Shown in pieces: positions 12,501-59,153 of a DNA stretch of 64,000 nucleotides. The DNA lies in NCBI RefSeq assembly GCF_965638725.1, contig NC_134963.1, positions 9,762,501-9,826,500 of the forward strand, read 5' to 3'. Made by a program: the position numbers and the translations under genes. Source of the DNA: Aptenodytes patagonicus. Its lineage: Eukaryota > Chordata > Aves > Sphenisciformes > Spheniscidae. Each line of letters starts with the position of its first letter. Position 1 is the first letter of the stretch. The notes below the pieces were generated by a model. The model saw only the letters and a program-made list of their open reading frames with translations. It did no database searches and was not told the DNA's origin.

Positions 12501-15029
12501 AAAAAAGAAAGAATTTAATTTTGCATTTACCAAAAGGAGCCATAGAAGTTTCAGTTCACAGCAGGCAATTACACAACCTTAGCAGGCAGAAATCTGCCCA
12601 CAGAGAGTCAGAGCCGTGCTCACACGGGAGGGCAGTTAACACAGCCACCAGGGCTCAGCCGCGCCGAACAGCCCCTTAGAGAACTGATTTCACACAGTAG
12701 CATCGGTCCAGAGACCAGCCTGAAAACACGTTTCTGGGAAACTTTTCCCGCTTACCCTAAGAGGATTGCACGCAGAGCCGAATACGGATCGGAGCGGCAC
12801 CGCTCAGTTTATATTGTGTCAGGCTTTGTGTTATATATTCAGAAACACCCCAAGGAAGTGGTGTTTCCTTGCTCTGAGCCTTCTACCAAGAAAAAACCCA
12901 TCTGAACAACGCTACCCATCACCATGTGTCTGCCCAAAAAAAAGGCATCCTGCAGGCAGCGGTCGGGGCGTCACCAAGCCCAAACCAGGCAGGGCCCTTC
13001 CAGGCCAGGCTGGGGCTTAGTGCCAAACCCTCTCTCCGAGAGCAGGGCAGCCCTGCACGCAGCCACCCTCCTCCTGCCCCCTCAGCAGAAGGCAGCCCCC
13101 CTGCCAGTGGAGGTCACGGCCCAAGCCTCCCTCCTGCTCCCCCCGCCGCCCTCGGTACCACCGAGACATGCACCAACACCCCCCTTTACAAGTTCCTGCT
13201 CCCCAGACACCGAGTAGCAGCTGTGAATTGCCCAGGTGCCCAGGTCGAGGGGGGTCTCCACGCGCCCTCTCCTGCCATGGTAACACCCTCAAGGAGCTTT
13301 AGCTAGTGCCAGCTGCAGGTTTCCAACACTAGACCGGGGCCGGAGGCACGTGCATCTTCCTTCCTATTCGATATGCAGCCCTTTGACTTTTGTTCAGGTA
13401 AAATAAGCATCCTTCCTCTGACAGACTCGCTGCTGAAAACACAAAACCAACTAGTCGGTCTAAACTGTTTTCTTGCTGCAGCTGCTGCTCTCCCCCGGAG
13501 CCAGCCTCCGGCCGCTGAGGTGCCAGCCCGCTTCCCGCATGGACTGGGCCTTAGTGCAAGACTCTCTGCCCCTCACATCCGCTGCTGCAGAGGAATCCTG
13601 TGTCTCTGCGGTACCTCTCTGGACTAAAGCATCGCTGGAAATCACTTCCAGCATCCCGTAACACACATCCACCGTACGTCCCAGCGCTCGGGGGCGACAG
13701 CCGCTCCTGCTCCAGCTGCCCCTGCTGCGCTGCGCTCCGCATCCCTCGGCCGTTCTCCAGCCATGCGGCAGCCTCTGCCGTCAGGGGGCAAACCCTGAGC
13801 GTACCCGGTCAGCAGGGGCAGGCAGTAAACCCAGTGCCAGCTACCTCGTCAGCAATAGCTCATGCGTGACAAGTGCTGAGAAGGGGGGGGGGGGAATACA
13901 AGAGTAAAGCCTTGTTGCAGACAATTCCAAGCAGCAACACAGACACCAGTTTAACTCAAGCTTTCATCAGGAAATGCTGAAAACTGGGACCCGAGAGGAA
14001 AAGTTACACTATCGTCGTAAAACCTGCAAAGATGCCTTGCAATAAGCAGCCATTACTCTCAAGCCTTTCTGTAACTTATCACTTATATGACTGAAAAGAA
14101 TATTTTTCCTGCCACAGTTCTGATCACCTCTTCCTCACTCCAGCAGTTAGGTTATTTTTAAATACTTGAAGTAAAGACTAGGTTGTTACCAGGATGCTCC
14201 ATTGTAAGAAAGTTGAAGCCAGGGAGGGAAAGCCAGACCCGGCTTCTAATGGGGCACGGAGAGGCAAGCTTTTGTCGGGTACGTACTGAGCACAAAGTCT
14301 CTTCTTGTTCCACCTGCAGCTCTTGCAGCACTTACTGGGGCCTGATCAGGGAGCGAGAGGACCCCACGCTACCTAACAATGACTATGTGTTTTTTTAAAA
14401 ACTTTTAAAAATCACAAATGCTTTCTGAAATCCAGCAGCTTCAGCAGATTGGCAGCCCACAGTCCATTTCCAGATTTCTCATCCTGTGGGACAATGGTTT
14501 TAATCAGCGTTAACGAGCTCCTGCTCCTCCCCTTGAGGCCAGCTAACTTACCAGGAGACGCACCTGATCAGTGACGCAGCCAGGAAAGGCCAGCACTGCC
14601 GGGCAGAAACACGAACTCCTCCGCAAGCCCCTCTCGACTCAAGCAGCTGCCTCTGCCCCCTCGGCTGCCCTCCCCGCACAGGGCTGGAAGCCACCGGTCT
14701 GCGAAGCAAAGGCAGCTGCGAGCCCCCTTTGCAGCTCTGGCCAGGCAGGTGAGAGCAACGAGGACAGGGAGGATGGGACCAGCTGGGGAGGGACGCCACC
14801 GCCCTCATCAGCACCCCCGGCACCGTGCACTGCTCAGGAGGCACCCACCATCCACAACCCCCTCCTCCCGTCCAAACTCCACCTCTGGTGGTCTGAGCAG
14901 CTTCACCTCTCCCAGCCTAATACATCTCTTTATTCTTGAGGACCACCGCAAGTGCTCCGGGACATAACACAATCATCTGGTGCAACCTACTTGCAGCTGC
15001 CTCTGTTAATTTTATATTACCTACTCCAT
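9536..15029. other. Intergenic, no gene recognised
   Basis: GC-rich stretches at about 12930-13280 and 14560-14880, a T run near 11622, and a 12-base G run at 13883-13894. Open frames are short and lack recognisable motifs. Confidence 0.65.
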
Positions 15030-15130
15030 TTCTAATTATTTCTCCAGAAGTCTGTTCTGAAGCTTTGCATATCACCGACACCAGACTAAGCGGGCCTGTA
15101 ATTGCCCAGCTGTTCCGCCACACCCCATAC
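15030..15130 (-). mobile_element. Degraded LINE reverse-transcriptase fragment
   Basis: Read on the minus strand, the segment resembles the NYRPxSLxSVxxK-xxE motif of CR1/L2-clade reverse transcriptases (NYRP, then after a one-base frameshift LSLVSVICKASEQ). Short and frameshifted, so a dead relic. The clade is not certain. Confidence 0.5.
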
Positions 15131-15794
15131 ATACATATTCTATACTCATATGATCTTACCCCATCTTAAAAGGTTTCTCAGACACCCTTGCCAAGAGACC
15201 CGCAAATTTACACACCACTTCCTCAGGTGTTCTGCAAGAGCAGTTGTTCACTACTTCAGTCTGAAGGAGCCACGCTTTTGGAAATCGGCCTCTGCACCGG
15301 GCAAGGTGACTTCCACGCCTCCATCCCCTAATGCCAGCCTGGCAGTGCTGCGGCCTCCTCCTTACACCACCCCGTCTGCTCTGCACAGCGGGGCGATCCT
15401 TTCCTTGCACAGGCAAGGTGCAGAATTAGCAGCAGCTGTAACACATGAAGACAAGCCACACACCAGAGAGCCACTGTAGACCAAGAGCAAACGCAAGGGT
15501 CTGCAAAATCGCCAGCTTGGTACATTAAGGCAGGCAGGCATAATACCCAACATCCCCGCTCTGGATGGTGGCAAGGCTCCAGCTAAGTATGCGTTGCTCA
15601 GCTTGAAATCCTAAAGGAAAATCCAAACAAGCCCTTCCCTCCCCCCGACGGCTACTAACATTCAAACACAGGTTTGAGCTCACAACCACTGCAACGCAGC
15701 CTTAGAGGACTTCCAACCTTCTCGTACAGCTCAATAAAACTAAATGCCAGCTCATTAGCAAACTGCAAATACTATTACCTAAGACAAGAGACAG
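15131..15794. other. Intergenic, downstream of PITPNB
   Basis: Nothing recognised; GC-richer than the adjoining probable PITPNB 3'UTR. Confidence 0.6.
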
Positions 15795-17708
15795 AGCATT
15801 TTATGATCAAATTTATTTAATTAAATTTCATTGACTGTTTTACTGTAGGTCACACCAGAGACTGCCAAAGTAAACTAAACATTTTACATTCACTACAAGA
15901 TTCTCTCGAATTTTCACTAGTTCAAAAACATGAAAGTTGTAGGGTCCCTTTCCCTCAGTTTGCATTATGACTCACATTAATGACAGCGGGACTCGTATTC
16001 CAGCACTGAAGAGAGAACTGAGCCCTTGGGTTCCCAGGTGTGCAGCAGCCCTCCTGGCTGTAAACACTTTTAAAATCATATGCATGTGTGTATGTGCGCG
16101 CATGTCTCTATGTATACTTACAAAACCAACCTCCTGATGGAACAGAGGACAAATACCATTTAACTGCTAATCCAGAAAGGAAAAAAAAAAAAAATATATT
16201 TTTGCAGCACAGGGGGTAGGAGGGTGCAATTACACAGGAGAGAGGTACAAATGCCGACACCCCGGCAGACGCGTCAGTGCCTGGCACTCGCAGCGGACAG
16301 GCGCCCCGGCAGGGCAAGTCGTACGGCAGACTTGGCCCGCCCTGGCAGCTTAGGAAGTTTTTGTCACTGCCCGTAATGGAAATCAGATCACTCCTTTTGT
16401 AAGCAAAGTAGGTCCAAAATGATTCCAAAATACTTGGACGTATGTGAGATTATGAAGATGGAAGCTTAAGCAAGGCTGGCCCCACCGAGGTTTCTGGGGA
16501 TGCTGGGAGGAAACCAGGCATTAATAGAACTTTATCTAACTAGTGTTTTTAAAATAATTTGTTTCTGATCTAGCAAGCATTTTGATAATATATATCTATG
16601 ATATGCTCTGAATATTTCCTTAAAAAATGCTGAAGACATTTTCCGTATTTGAGAGTTATCTACAGGAGGTCTTTATTATACCATCTTTTCTTTTATGTGT
16701 CTACTCCTAACAAGCATCAGAGAAATATGTCAGATGCTACAATTTAAACTTTCATCATATCTGAAAGTATACATCTCTTTTAAAGTGTATTTTCAACATG
16801 AAAAGAGCTAAAATCACAATTATATTCCATTGCGTAATGTGTGTGAAATCAATACCATTTGCATAGCTTCCAAAGTGAAACTCTGGAAAATAGCGATTTC
16901 ATTAACAGGAAGTATTACTTTAGGGAAGAGCTATCATCCCCCTTCACTTTCACTGCATGGCCTAAGATATATTTGAAAGAGTCTACAAGTATTGTCAGTA
17001 TCTTTGTCTAAAAAGCCAGCTTCTGGAAAATTTCAAGTTGCAATTATTTTATAAATCACAAGCCATTTTTCCTTAATCTTGCCAATTTTAATGAAGAAAA
17101 AACATTAAGATTTCAATGTACAAAAGTCCAATAAAACATGATTTTTTTTTTCTTCTAAATCAGTGAAAGGGTAAAGTTTGGGTTAAACTTATTCAACAGT
17201 AAAAGTCTTCCAATTTCCACTAATAGAAATTTTTTTCTGATTTGACTATAGGATAATGACAATCCAGAAATAAATAGCTATAAATACATTCATTGTTCCT
17301 ATTCCAAAAATAATCACATAGGGAATACACAAAACTGAGATTAACTTATTTGAATCTGTTTCTTTACAATGAGATATGGGCAAGTTATAGCAGAGTGACT
17401 CAAGACAGGAAAAAACAAGTAGGGAATAAATTGGTCCAGTATTGACATTCATGAAACATATCGGTTAGCATAATTCTGCAGTTAATTCATCCTTTAAATG
17501 ACACTACTCAGTTGATTTTTATTTGCTTCAGGTATACATAATGAAAGCAGTTTCCTTTGAATCTTTGCTGAGGACAGGTATAGTACCCTGGAGACACTGT
17601 AACAACCTCCTTCAGTATGCATGTGCGTATATATAATTATATACAAATAATCATGCATCCACACACACATTTGTATATCAACACTGCATGTGATGGTTAA
17701 GTCCATCA
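15795..17708 (-). other. PITPNB: Probable PITPNB 3' untranslated region
   Basis: AT-rich sequence following the PITPNB stop. Minus-strand AATAAA hexamers occur at 17518-17523, 16672-16677 and 15812-15817, so short and long 3'UTRs of roughly 0.2, 1.1 and 1.9 kb are possible. The left border is placed just past the most distal hexamer, where composition turns GC-richer. An A-run at about 16180 and TG/CA-rich sequence at about 16080-16110 lie inside. No transcript evidence is available. Confidence 0.45.
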
Positions 17709-51482
<33,774 letters not shown>

Positions 51483-51740
51483 CTTCCCCTCGCAGGCCCG
51501 CACTGCGCACGCGCGACCGGCACCGCCTGCCCATGCTGCACCGCGCGCTTCCGGGGAGGCCCCGCCCCCACGGGCCGGCGCGCCCAATCCCGCCGCGCCG
51601 TGCGGCCCCGCGCCCGCTCCTGACCCGAGCGCACCCCGGCACGCTGCGCGGCGCGCCTGCGCCGGCCGCCACCAATCCGAGGGCGCGCAGCTCCCGCGAG
51701 CGCCCCACCTCACCCGTAGGCAGCCAATCAGGGCGCGCCG
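51483..51740 (-). promoter_or_regulatory. PITPNB: PITPNB proximal promoter with NRF1, ETS, GC-box and three CCAAT motifs
   Basis: Upstream of the ATG, in order: NRF1-type TGCGCACGCGCG at 51504-51515; ETS-type CTTCCGG (CCGGAAG on the sense strand) at 51548-51554; GC box CCCGCCCCC at 51561-51569; CCAAT boxes at 51584-51588, 51672-51676 and 51724-51728, the last as CCAATCAG, all in the same orientation. No TATA box was seen. This is typical of a dispersed-start CpG promoter. Binding is inferred from motif match only, and the transcription start is not determined. Confidence 0.65.
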
Positions 51741-52425
51741 CCAGCCCCGCTCCGTCCCGGGACCGCCCTCGCCCGTCGGCGCCCGCAGGCGCTGCGGCGC
51801 GGCCGGGGCCGGGCGGGTCCCTCGGCGAAACGGGGCGGGCAACGCTCCCGCCCCCGTCCGAGCGGGCTGCTGCCGGCCTCCCCCGCGCAGCCCCGCCGCG
51901 GCAGGGGCGCCCCGACCGGGTCGGCGGCGCTCGGAGGAGCGGGACCGCGGCACCCGCCGTGCCTGCCGGGCGCCCCCGCGAGCGCCCGCCCTGGCGAAGG
52001 CGAGGAGCGGGGCCGTGCCGGCTGCGCGCTGCCGGGCCGCCGGTGCGCGGGCTGGAGCGGCTTGACGAGATGCCGCGCCGCCGGGAACGCTCAGCGGCCC
52101 CAGAAAGAAACGAAGCTCGTCGCCGAGGTCCCGGTTTGGTCACGCTTAATAAACTTGGCGTTTCGCAGCAGCGAGAGAAAGCCGTCACACGCAGCCCCGG
52201 CGAACGCTCAGAAATGGCTCCCGGTGCTAAAAAACACTCGTTTTCCAAATTCCTTGCAGTGAAGCGTCATTTTATCCAAGTAGAATCGTAACCGAAGGAA
52301 ACTGCTGTTCACGTGAAGTTACTCCTAGCAAAGCAGCCCGGCGCATGGGAAACGAGAACGCGAAGCGTTCACTCGTTTCTTTTTTCCCCCAGCAGAAACA
52401 CTGGGAGACGGGGAGACCCGATGGT

Positions 52426-52499
52426 GGTGAGGTGTGACGACAGCGAGGTGTGACGGCGGTGAGGTGTGACGACAGCAAGGTGTGACGGCGGTGAGGTGT
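52426..52499. repeat. Minisatellite, 32-bp period
   Basis: Two and a third copies of a 32-bp unit made of two related halves, GGTGAGGTGTGACGACA and GCGAGGTGTGACGGC, with one G/A difference between copies. CpG-containing; lies just beyond the upstream edge of the PITPNB CpG island. Confidence 0.85.
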
Positions 52500-53175
52500 A
52501 CCGTACCCACCACGCTGTACGCCCTGTTCGCACACGGAGCAGCGTGTGCATCTCCTCCATTTTTAACACCGTGGCTGACCTGACGGCACCACTGTCTACG
52601 TTCACACCGCCAGCGCTATTGTTCTTTTGGTGCCTGGCACCTCCTCTGCCAATAACGCCACCAGATCTCTCTTTTTTTGGGGGTGGGGAAGCTGAAATTT
52701 CCCTATGCAATGTGTTTCAGGCAAAATCCTTTTCTCGCGGATTGCTGTTACGTTACCTCTAGGCTGCCCCCGTTTTGCCACACAAAACACAATAAATCAG
52801 AATTGCTAGTGCCTCCACAAAGGGAAAGACACTTTCACTGTTTCATTAAAGGGTGTAACACAACGAGCCATGATTACTGTGTCCAATGCTGCCCTCTTGT
52901 GAGAGAATTTCTTTTATCCTTTATCACATTCACAGACAAGGACACCAGAAATTAGTCGAAGAACTGACATACATACAACGAAGAACAAGACTCGGCTGTT
53001 ACGGGGCTCAGACCCACCTGCACCCTCTGGTCCCACAGACCTGCTGGTGACCATCAGCTTTCATTAAAAACAAAAAAAATGAAAAGACCTTACAAGTTTT
53101 AGACCTCAGAGGCATTGAAAGAAGGCCGAAATCAGTCCGAAGAGTAGAATACCCACTGAAGCTCCTCAAGCCTGA

Positions 53176-53235
53176 AAAGAATCATAGAATCATTAAGGTT
53201 GGAAAAAAGAACCTAGAACACTAGTCCTTGAGAAG
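53176..53235 (-). mobile_element. Short CR1 3'-end fragment
   Basis: Starts with the reverse complement of the CR1 terminal repeat (AATCATAGAATCATTAAGGT) followed by TTGGAAAA, then diverges. About 60 bp, minus orientation, intergenic. Confidence 0.7.
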
Positions 53236-53460
53236 AGAAATTGCCTTCGCATCTCGGGGGGGTGCTGGTGCCAAGTCCTTGTAAGTCGGGCAGCTGACAC
53301 TACTCAATTTATGACACTGAGGCAGGAGATGAGTTTCACTGAGGTACCTGGTTTGGGGGCAGAGGGGTGGGACACACTTTCACTATAGGGTGAAAAAGCA
53401 TCAAATCTCCCAGCTCCCTTTTTATCAAATCAAACAGCAGAGTGGGGGCAAGAGAAAAAC

Positions 53461-53473
53461 GGGGGGGGGGGGG
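53461..53473. repeat. Poly(G) run, 13 bases
   Basis: Uninterrupted G run in the intergenic region upstream of PITPNB. A similar 12-base G run lies at 13883-13894. Confidence 0.9.
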
Positions 53474-56400
53474 AAGCAAGCTAACTAAACCTTTACTCTA
53501 GGCATTTAATCCAAAAAGGGAAATACGGAGAGCTTCCGTGAGTTCAAATAGGGATTTCTCTAGTAGCAACGAATCTTTATGTAAGAGTCCCTCAGGTACT
53601 GTGGAGACATGCAGGATTGAATTCCAGAGCGAAAACAGGAAAATGAAGGAGACGGAGAGGACAACACAGGTGCCAGTGAGTGATGAAGATAAACCAGCTG
53701 GAAGTTTTTATAAATACACATGAATGGTGAAGCTTAGAGACCTGGAATGAGGAGCAAGTGGTAAAAACTGGTTATAACTTGGCTGTTCAGAGCTGGAGCT
53801 CAGCAGAATTTAAGAGAACCCAGGACTATGTCTGCAGAGACCTTATCCCTGGAATGAGGACCCAGCCCTGCTTACTCTTAAAGCCGCTGCTAAACCACTG
53901 GGATATACCCGGCTCTTCAACACAGGGTGTAGAAAGGACAACACAGGCCAAGTTTCCCCAAGTTGCTTCTGTATGTTGTATTTGGCTTTATCGTTGTTTC
54001 CATAGTGATTAAAGTTTATGCTGTGGCAAAATGATGCCCTAAGAACAAAGCAGCTTGGGTAACAATATTTCCATTTACGGGGTGCTCAAACATCATACTT
54101 CAGGTAAAACTACAGATTTAAAATAATGCATTCTAAATATATTTATTTGCTTCTAGTTTCTGAGCATTAGCTTTCATTTTTTTTCCAGGTCTTTCTTCAT
54201 AGCTATCCAGACTAGCCACTTTTGCTTTACAGCTATTTGAAAGGTAAAACTAGGTAAACTGGAAAGAAAAAAAAACCCACAACATTTCAAGACCTGACAA
54301 AGGGGAGGGTGAAACTTAGCAGTTTGGCACTGCGGAAGGGAAATGATTCCTCCTCAAAAAATGGAAATATGTCTGGCTGTGGAACAGTCCACAGAATTTA
54401 CACTTGCAGAGATTTTCATTGTGAATAATGCTGCTGTATTGCTGACAAGAGAAAGGTGTCATTTTAAATGGATATTCGTGTCAGCTCTCAACCCTTAGGA
54501 AGCTTAAATGCACAATTTTAATTTAAGGGTAACTACTGCATTTTTAATTCTTCTGTGGGGTAATTGTTGGTGTCCAAAACTGGCTAAAGCAGATTTTTGC
54601 ACCTTGTTAATTGCGGTCTCCTGTTTGAGCATCAGTCTCAGCGCAATGTCCGTGTTCGCGCGTTTCTGACTTGCATCCTTTTCCCCAGAAGCGAATACCG
54701 ACCCTACTTCCAGGCTCACCCTTGCCTTCCCTTTCACTTGAGAAGCCATCTTCCCCAAGTTCTGTTTGCCAGTAGCTAGAACTAATGATGATTTACACAT
54801 CAACTCCACTAAAGGAGAGCAGAAATTCACAGATAGGAAAATTAAATGTTGCCAAACGACCCTCCCACAGATAAATGGCTTTAGAGAAAATCCTCAGTAG
54901 GCTCTGCCTATGAAAACATATTTTCATTCAAGTCTCTTGCAATGTGAAAGACGGATGCTATGGAAACTACCGCTCAGACTTATGCCTGCACTGGCTTAGT
55001 CTACGAGGCAAAGAAATTACAAAGGGCTGTGCCAGGGCACAGTGGTGGGGCTTTAAGTGTCTGCTTCCCCAAGTTCTCAAGCATTCAGTATTTTCCTTTA
55101 TTTGGTTTTTCAAAATCCTGGCTGAGTGTAGTCCCCTGCTGCTGCTCTTTCCCCATATGGACAACATTTGTCTTTTGTTTACTCAGCCAGCTGCAATGTG
55201 TGCTCTCCCCAAAACCCTTATTCTCTTTGTTTATATCTAGATTATACCACACACGACAGTATCATCTGAGTAGCTGCATCCTGCCGATTCCAGACCCCGC
55301 ATACAGATAAACCACTTCAGACCAGCCCAGTTTCACCAGGGTCTCTGCTCATGGAGGGGATGCTTCCCCAGCAAGCTGTTCTTCATAGGAGTCCTCCAGC
55401 CTAGGCTTGCCCTGCGTAGGGAACTAACATTGTCAGTGTAGTTGCACATCGGTGGCTCCTGGCTTTTGTCAGAGGTTGAGCCTGCTGAGACGTCCTGCTG
55501 CCTGAACATAGGTTTGCGTGCACGTGAAGTGGGATGGTGGCATTAAAACACGAGAGCACTGTTTCAGGCACCCTGCAAGGGGACCTGCTGGAGGCACACT
55601 GGGCCACGGTCCATCACACCACGAGCTGGGTTCCTGGGCAGGTCTGTGCACCCGACACCCGGCCAGTGGGGTGAGAAGGCAGAAGCTGCAGTGCTGTGCT
55701 GCCAATGCGGGAGATGTCACTGGTTCTCTGAAACAAAACTACTCCCTTCCTTCGAGTTCCCAGGCCCCTATTCCTCCTTCTGTGACAGAAGAGGGATTTG
55801 TAACCACAGGAAACATTTCCATATAATGAACTGAAAATGAGAACGTTTTTTAATATTTAAACACTCTCTCTTTTATGCTAAAAGATCAAAGTTGTGCACT
55901 TCGGCACACAGGTGGTATTGCCGTGTGATTCAAAAACAGTGTGTAGGTGAGGTCAGTATACCCCAGCTCTGACATTTCCAAGTAACTGGAGTTCTCCCAT
56001 CTTATCTGCCAGCTCCTGTGCAGAGTGGGTGCCCACATGCCTAACCCTGAGAGCTGGCCTTTTTCCCCTTGCACCTCGGAGTAATAACCTGCATATTCTG
56101 GCCACATGCAGGAGCAGCAATGCATGTGCTCTGCCACCAGCTCTCTCTCAACCACAAAGCACTGAAGTCTGAAGACTATCCAAGAGGAGAAAAGATGTTT
56201 GTGATGGATACTTCTCAAAGATTGCTGCCAGCCACTGCAAAACAAACGTCGCTCTCCAAGAGCTCAGAGGACATGGGAGAGACTTGCTAAGGAGAATGCA
56301 ATCCCCTGTACGTTTCTGGTTCGTGCAAGTGGCAATTGCTGCAGTTCCCTGTGGAACGGCTTTCTTGGAATCCACTGAAATACCAGCCACAGTCATTTAC

Positions 56401-57504
56401 CAATAAAACCACATGCAAATGATGTCATCATGTAATAGAAGAAGGCTGGTACTCTTTCTGACAGGGATAAAAAAAGTAAGTTCTTCTCTTTGGAGAGTAC
56501 ATGAAATATAATGAGAAAGCGAGGTCATCGGGGGAAAGTAATACAACAGAACTAGAGCTGGAATGTTTGCAAGGAAGTCCACGACTGTTCTCGGTGAGAA
56601 GCAAAGGCTGCTTCCAGCTGGGAGCTGAGATCAGCAGGGCTGCGCGGCACGCTCTGCATCTGGCACAATGATGAGGAAAGGGCATATGCAGGTGTACGCT
56701 ACTGGTAGTGTACGTCAATCACAGTATGAATGTGTGTATCGACACTCACAAAATGCTCCAGTCTGTACCTGATACATATTTGCATATTAAGTATTCAAGA
56801 CAAAAATGTTCAAGGTCAGGCTTTAAGACAACTCCCCTCTTGTTTTTGCAGTGCTGAACTGACTTCTTCCCACACTTGCTGTTCCAGAAGCATGTCTCTG
56901 AAACGAACAGGACTTTCTTGCATCTCTGCGATACAGTGGCAGTATCTTAGTAACAATGACAGGAGAAGCCAAGGCATCCACACCAGCTGCCTACTAATTT
57001 ACACTGGACGTGTCACCAGGTTGTAGGTAATCGCAAGAGCATGACTAAGCTGAGGCAGCCACCTATAAAACCTTTGTTGGGGGGCTGCAGCATCCATGCC
57101 TTCAATACAGAGAACCAGCTACTTTAGACGCATGCCAGGAAAGGTCCCTTACAAAAGAGTTAACGCCAGGAGGACTGCAGTGATTTACATGGTTCAGACC
57201 ACCTCATTCTCAGCAGATCAAAGATTTGGAGGGTAGAGACTGTAGGCCAGTAAGAGCTTGCTGTGTCATGACTGAGGATATGGTTTGCATGTTCTGTCAA
57301 CATGGCCAGAGGCTGCATTTACACAACTAGGAGACAGGCATCAATGGAAACTTCTGAGACCACAAAAAAAAAAAGTCAAATTCAGTTTAGTTTCATCTGG
57401 TTACCAACACTTCCCCTAAGCACAAGGGTGCAGAAGGAAGATTTAAGTCAGCAAGTTCCAACTGGCATTGGTATGGGGAAAATGTATCATACCTTCAGCG
57501 CTTG

Positions 57505-57565
57505 GTTCTTCCACAGTGGAGGGATGGGACTGGGTGATCCTTGAAGCTCCTTCCAACCCTACGTG
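57505..57565 (+). mobile_element. Short CR1 3'-end fragment
   Basis: GGGATGGGACTGGGTGATCC followed by a CCTTCCAACCCT ending matches the last 50-60 bp of CR1 in plus orientation. Confidence 0.65.
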
Positions 57566-59153
57566 TCCTTTTGCTGCCGACTACAAGACGACAGACAGTG
57601 AGCAAATATTGACGCTCCCACCACCTGCTAGGAAAAGGAAAAGCAATTTCTAGTCATTATTTGTAACAGGAACACTACGTTCTGCCACAAAGAGAGGAGG
57701 AAGTTCTCAATGACCTCTCGCTTCCACAGGGGAGGCTGAGGACAGCTGCTGTAGGTTAGTCATGCTTTGCCACAGAATGCAGATTTATGCATGACACCTT
57801 TGCTTCTCGGAAGCAGGCTAGAGGAACAGAGTAGCAACCAGCTGGGTGTCAGGACAGAGAGCAGTGTGCTAACAAATTCTTTCCCAACATCATCCTAGAC
57901 CAAGAGACTAAAGTACTGAGAGAACTCATGCTTTAATAGACACTGAAATCACAAAGAAAGAAGGCCAAATGCCTTAGCAATTTCAATAAAAATATGAAAA
58001 TCTTTTTACATGGTAAATTTCATAATATAAAAAGTTTAATGCTGTCTGGAAACAGAGTTTTAATTTACAAAGAAAGTTCATATAGGCCAAACATGGCTAA
58101 CACTGCATACAAGGAGAGCAAGTGCTAAAGGGCTGCTGCTTGGAAGAGTCTTTGCTGACAGTCCTCTCTGAGTTACCATCTTCAGCGCTCTTTTGAAGGA
58201 GTTCTGCAACCGAGGGGCCAAGTTTTCCACACACATTTGCAGCCTTTCTAACAGCACGACAATGCAATGAACCTGAAACTGCTCAAACCCATTATTACCA
58301 TCTAGCCTGAAACGACCAGTGTTTCTTAACAGATTCACAGATATTTCTGTGCACCTGGATCTATTCTGCAACTTGAAAGACATGTTCACAGAATGAGTTT
58401 GACCTAATGAAAGGAAATATGGCCTGGAGTGATAATACGTGGGAGTAGCACCCCTTCAATGGTTTTTCCTTAAGTAAGGTATGATTAAAAAGAACAAAAA
58501 TCAGTACCAGGCCAGAGTACAGGCTAACCAACAAAATCAAATTAAACTGGATTTTGATCAGAGAGATTGTTTACTGTTCCCATTTAGTTGGAGCTAAAGA
58601 CAGTCAATAAAAAAATCTGTAATCTCACAGAATAAAATGTACTGGGCAAAACCAAACTAAAATACATTCTATGGCCTTGGGGAATGGTTGCATGTGGCAG
58701 GTTTAATGTGAAAGTGGATAATACCTAATTCTTATTGCTCACTGTATTAAGCAGTGTTGTCACTTGTACCATGCACAAATACAACAACGACAAATGCATT
58801 TAAACTCCACAGAAGGAATTCTAATATCAAACGGAGAACATGTTATTTTCATTTCCTGAATTTCTCCACATATTGGGCAAACCTGATAAAACTCTTTTTT
58901 CCTCACAAAGGGGTTGTTTCTCATTCAGGGAGTGGAGGAGTGAGGCACAAGGTGTGTGAAATGTCTCCCAGCCATGAGCAAGCATGCATCTTCATGGCTC
59001 TCATTAAGCCAATGGAAGTGCCCTGTGTCAAGTCAATGGAAACACACTTCCCAAAGGACTTGTTCTAGTGACACTCACCTTCCATATTTATACAACACCA
59101 ATTTCCCAAATACTGAACTTCCTCTACATCTGAACCCTTCCCTGTTTCTAATG

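Noticed and set aside
12924..13306. Proline-rich open frames of about 97-126 codons on the plus strand
   Set aside because: Low-complexity C-rich sequence read in two frames at once; no start context or homology recognised.
1..15794. Search for MN1, expected beyond PITPNB from human gene order
   Set aside because: No MN1-like coding sequence is visible; it probably lies to the left of the window.
54504..54830. 108-codon minus-strand open frame between PITPNB and TTC28
   Set aside because: Looks superficially protein-like but has no recognised family, no clear splice sites and lies in intergenic DNA.
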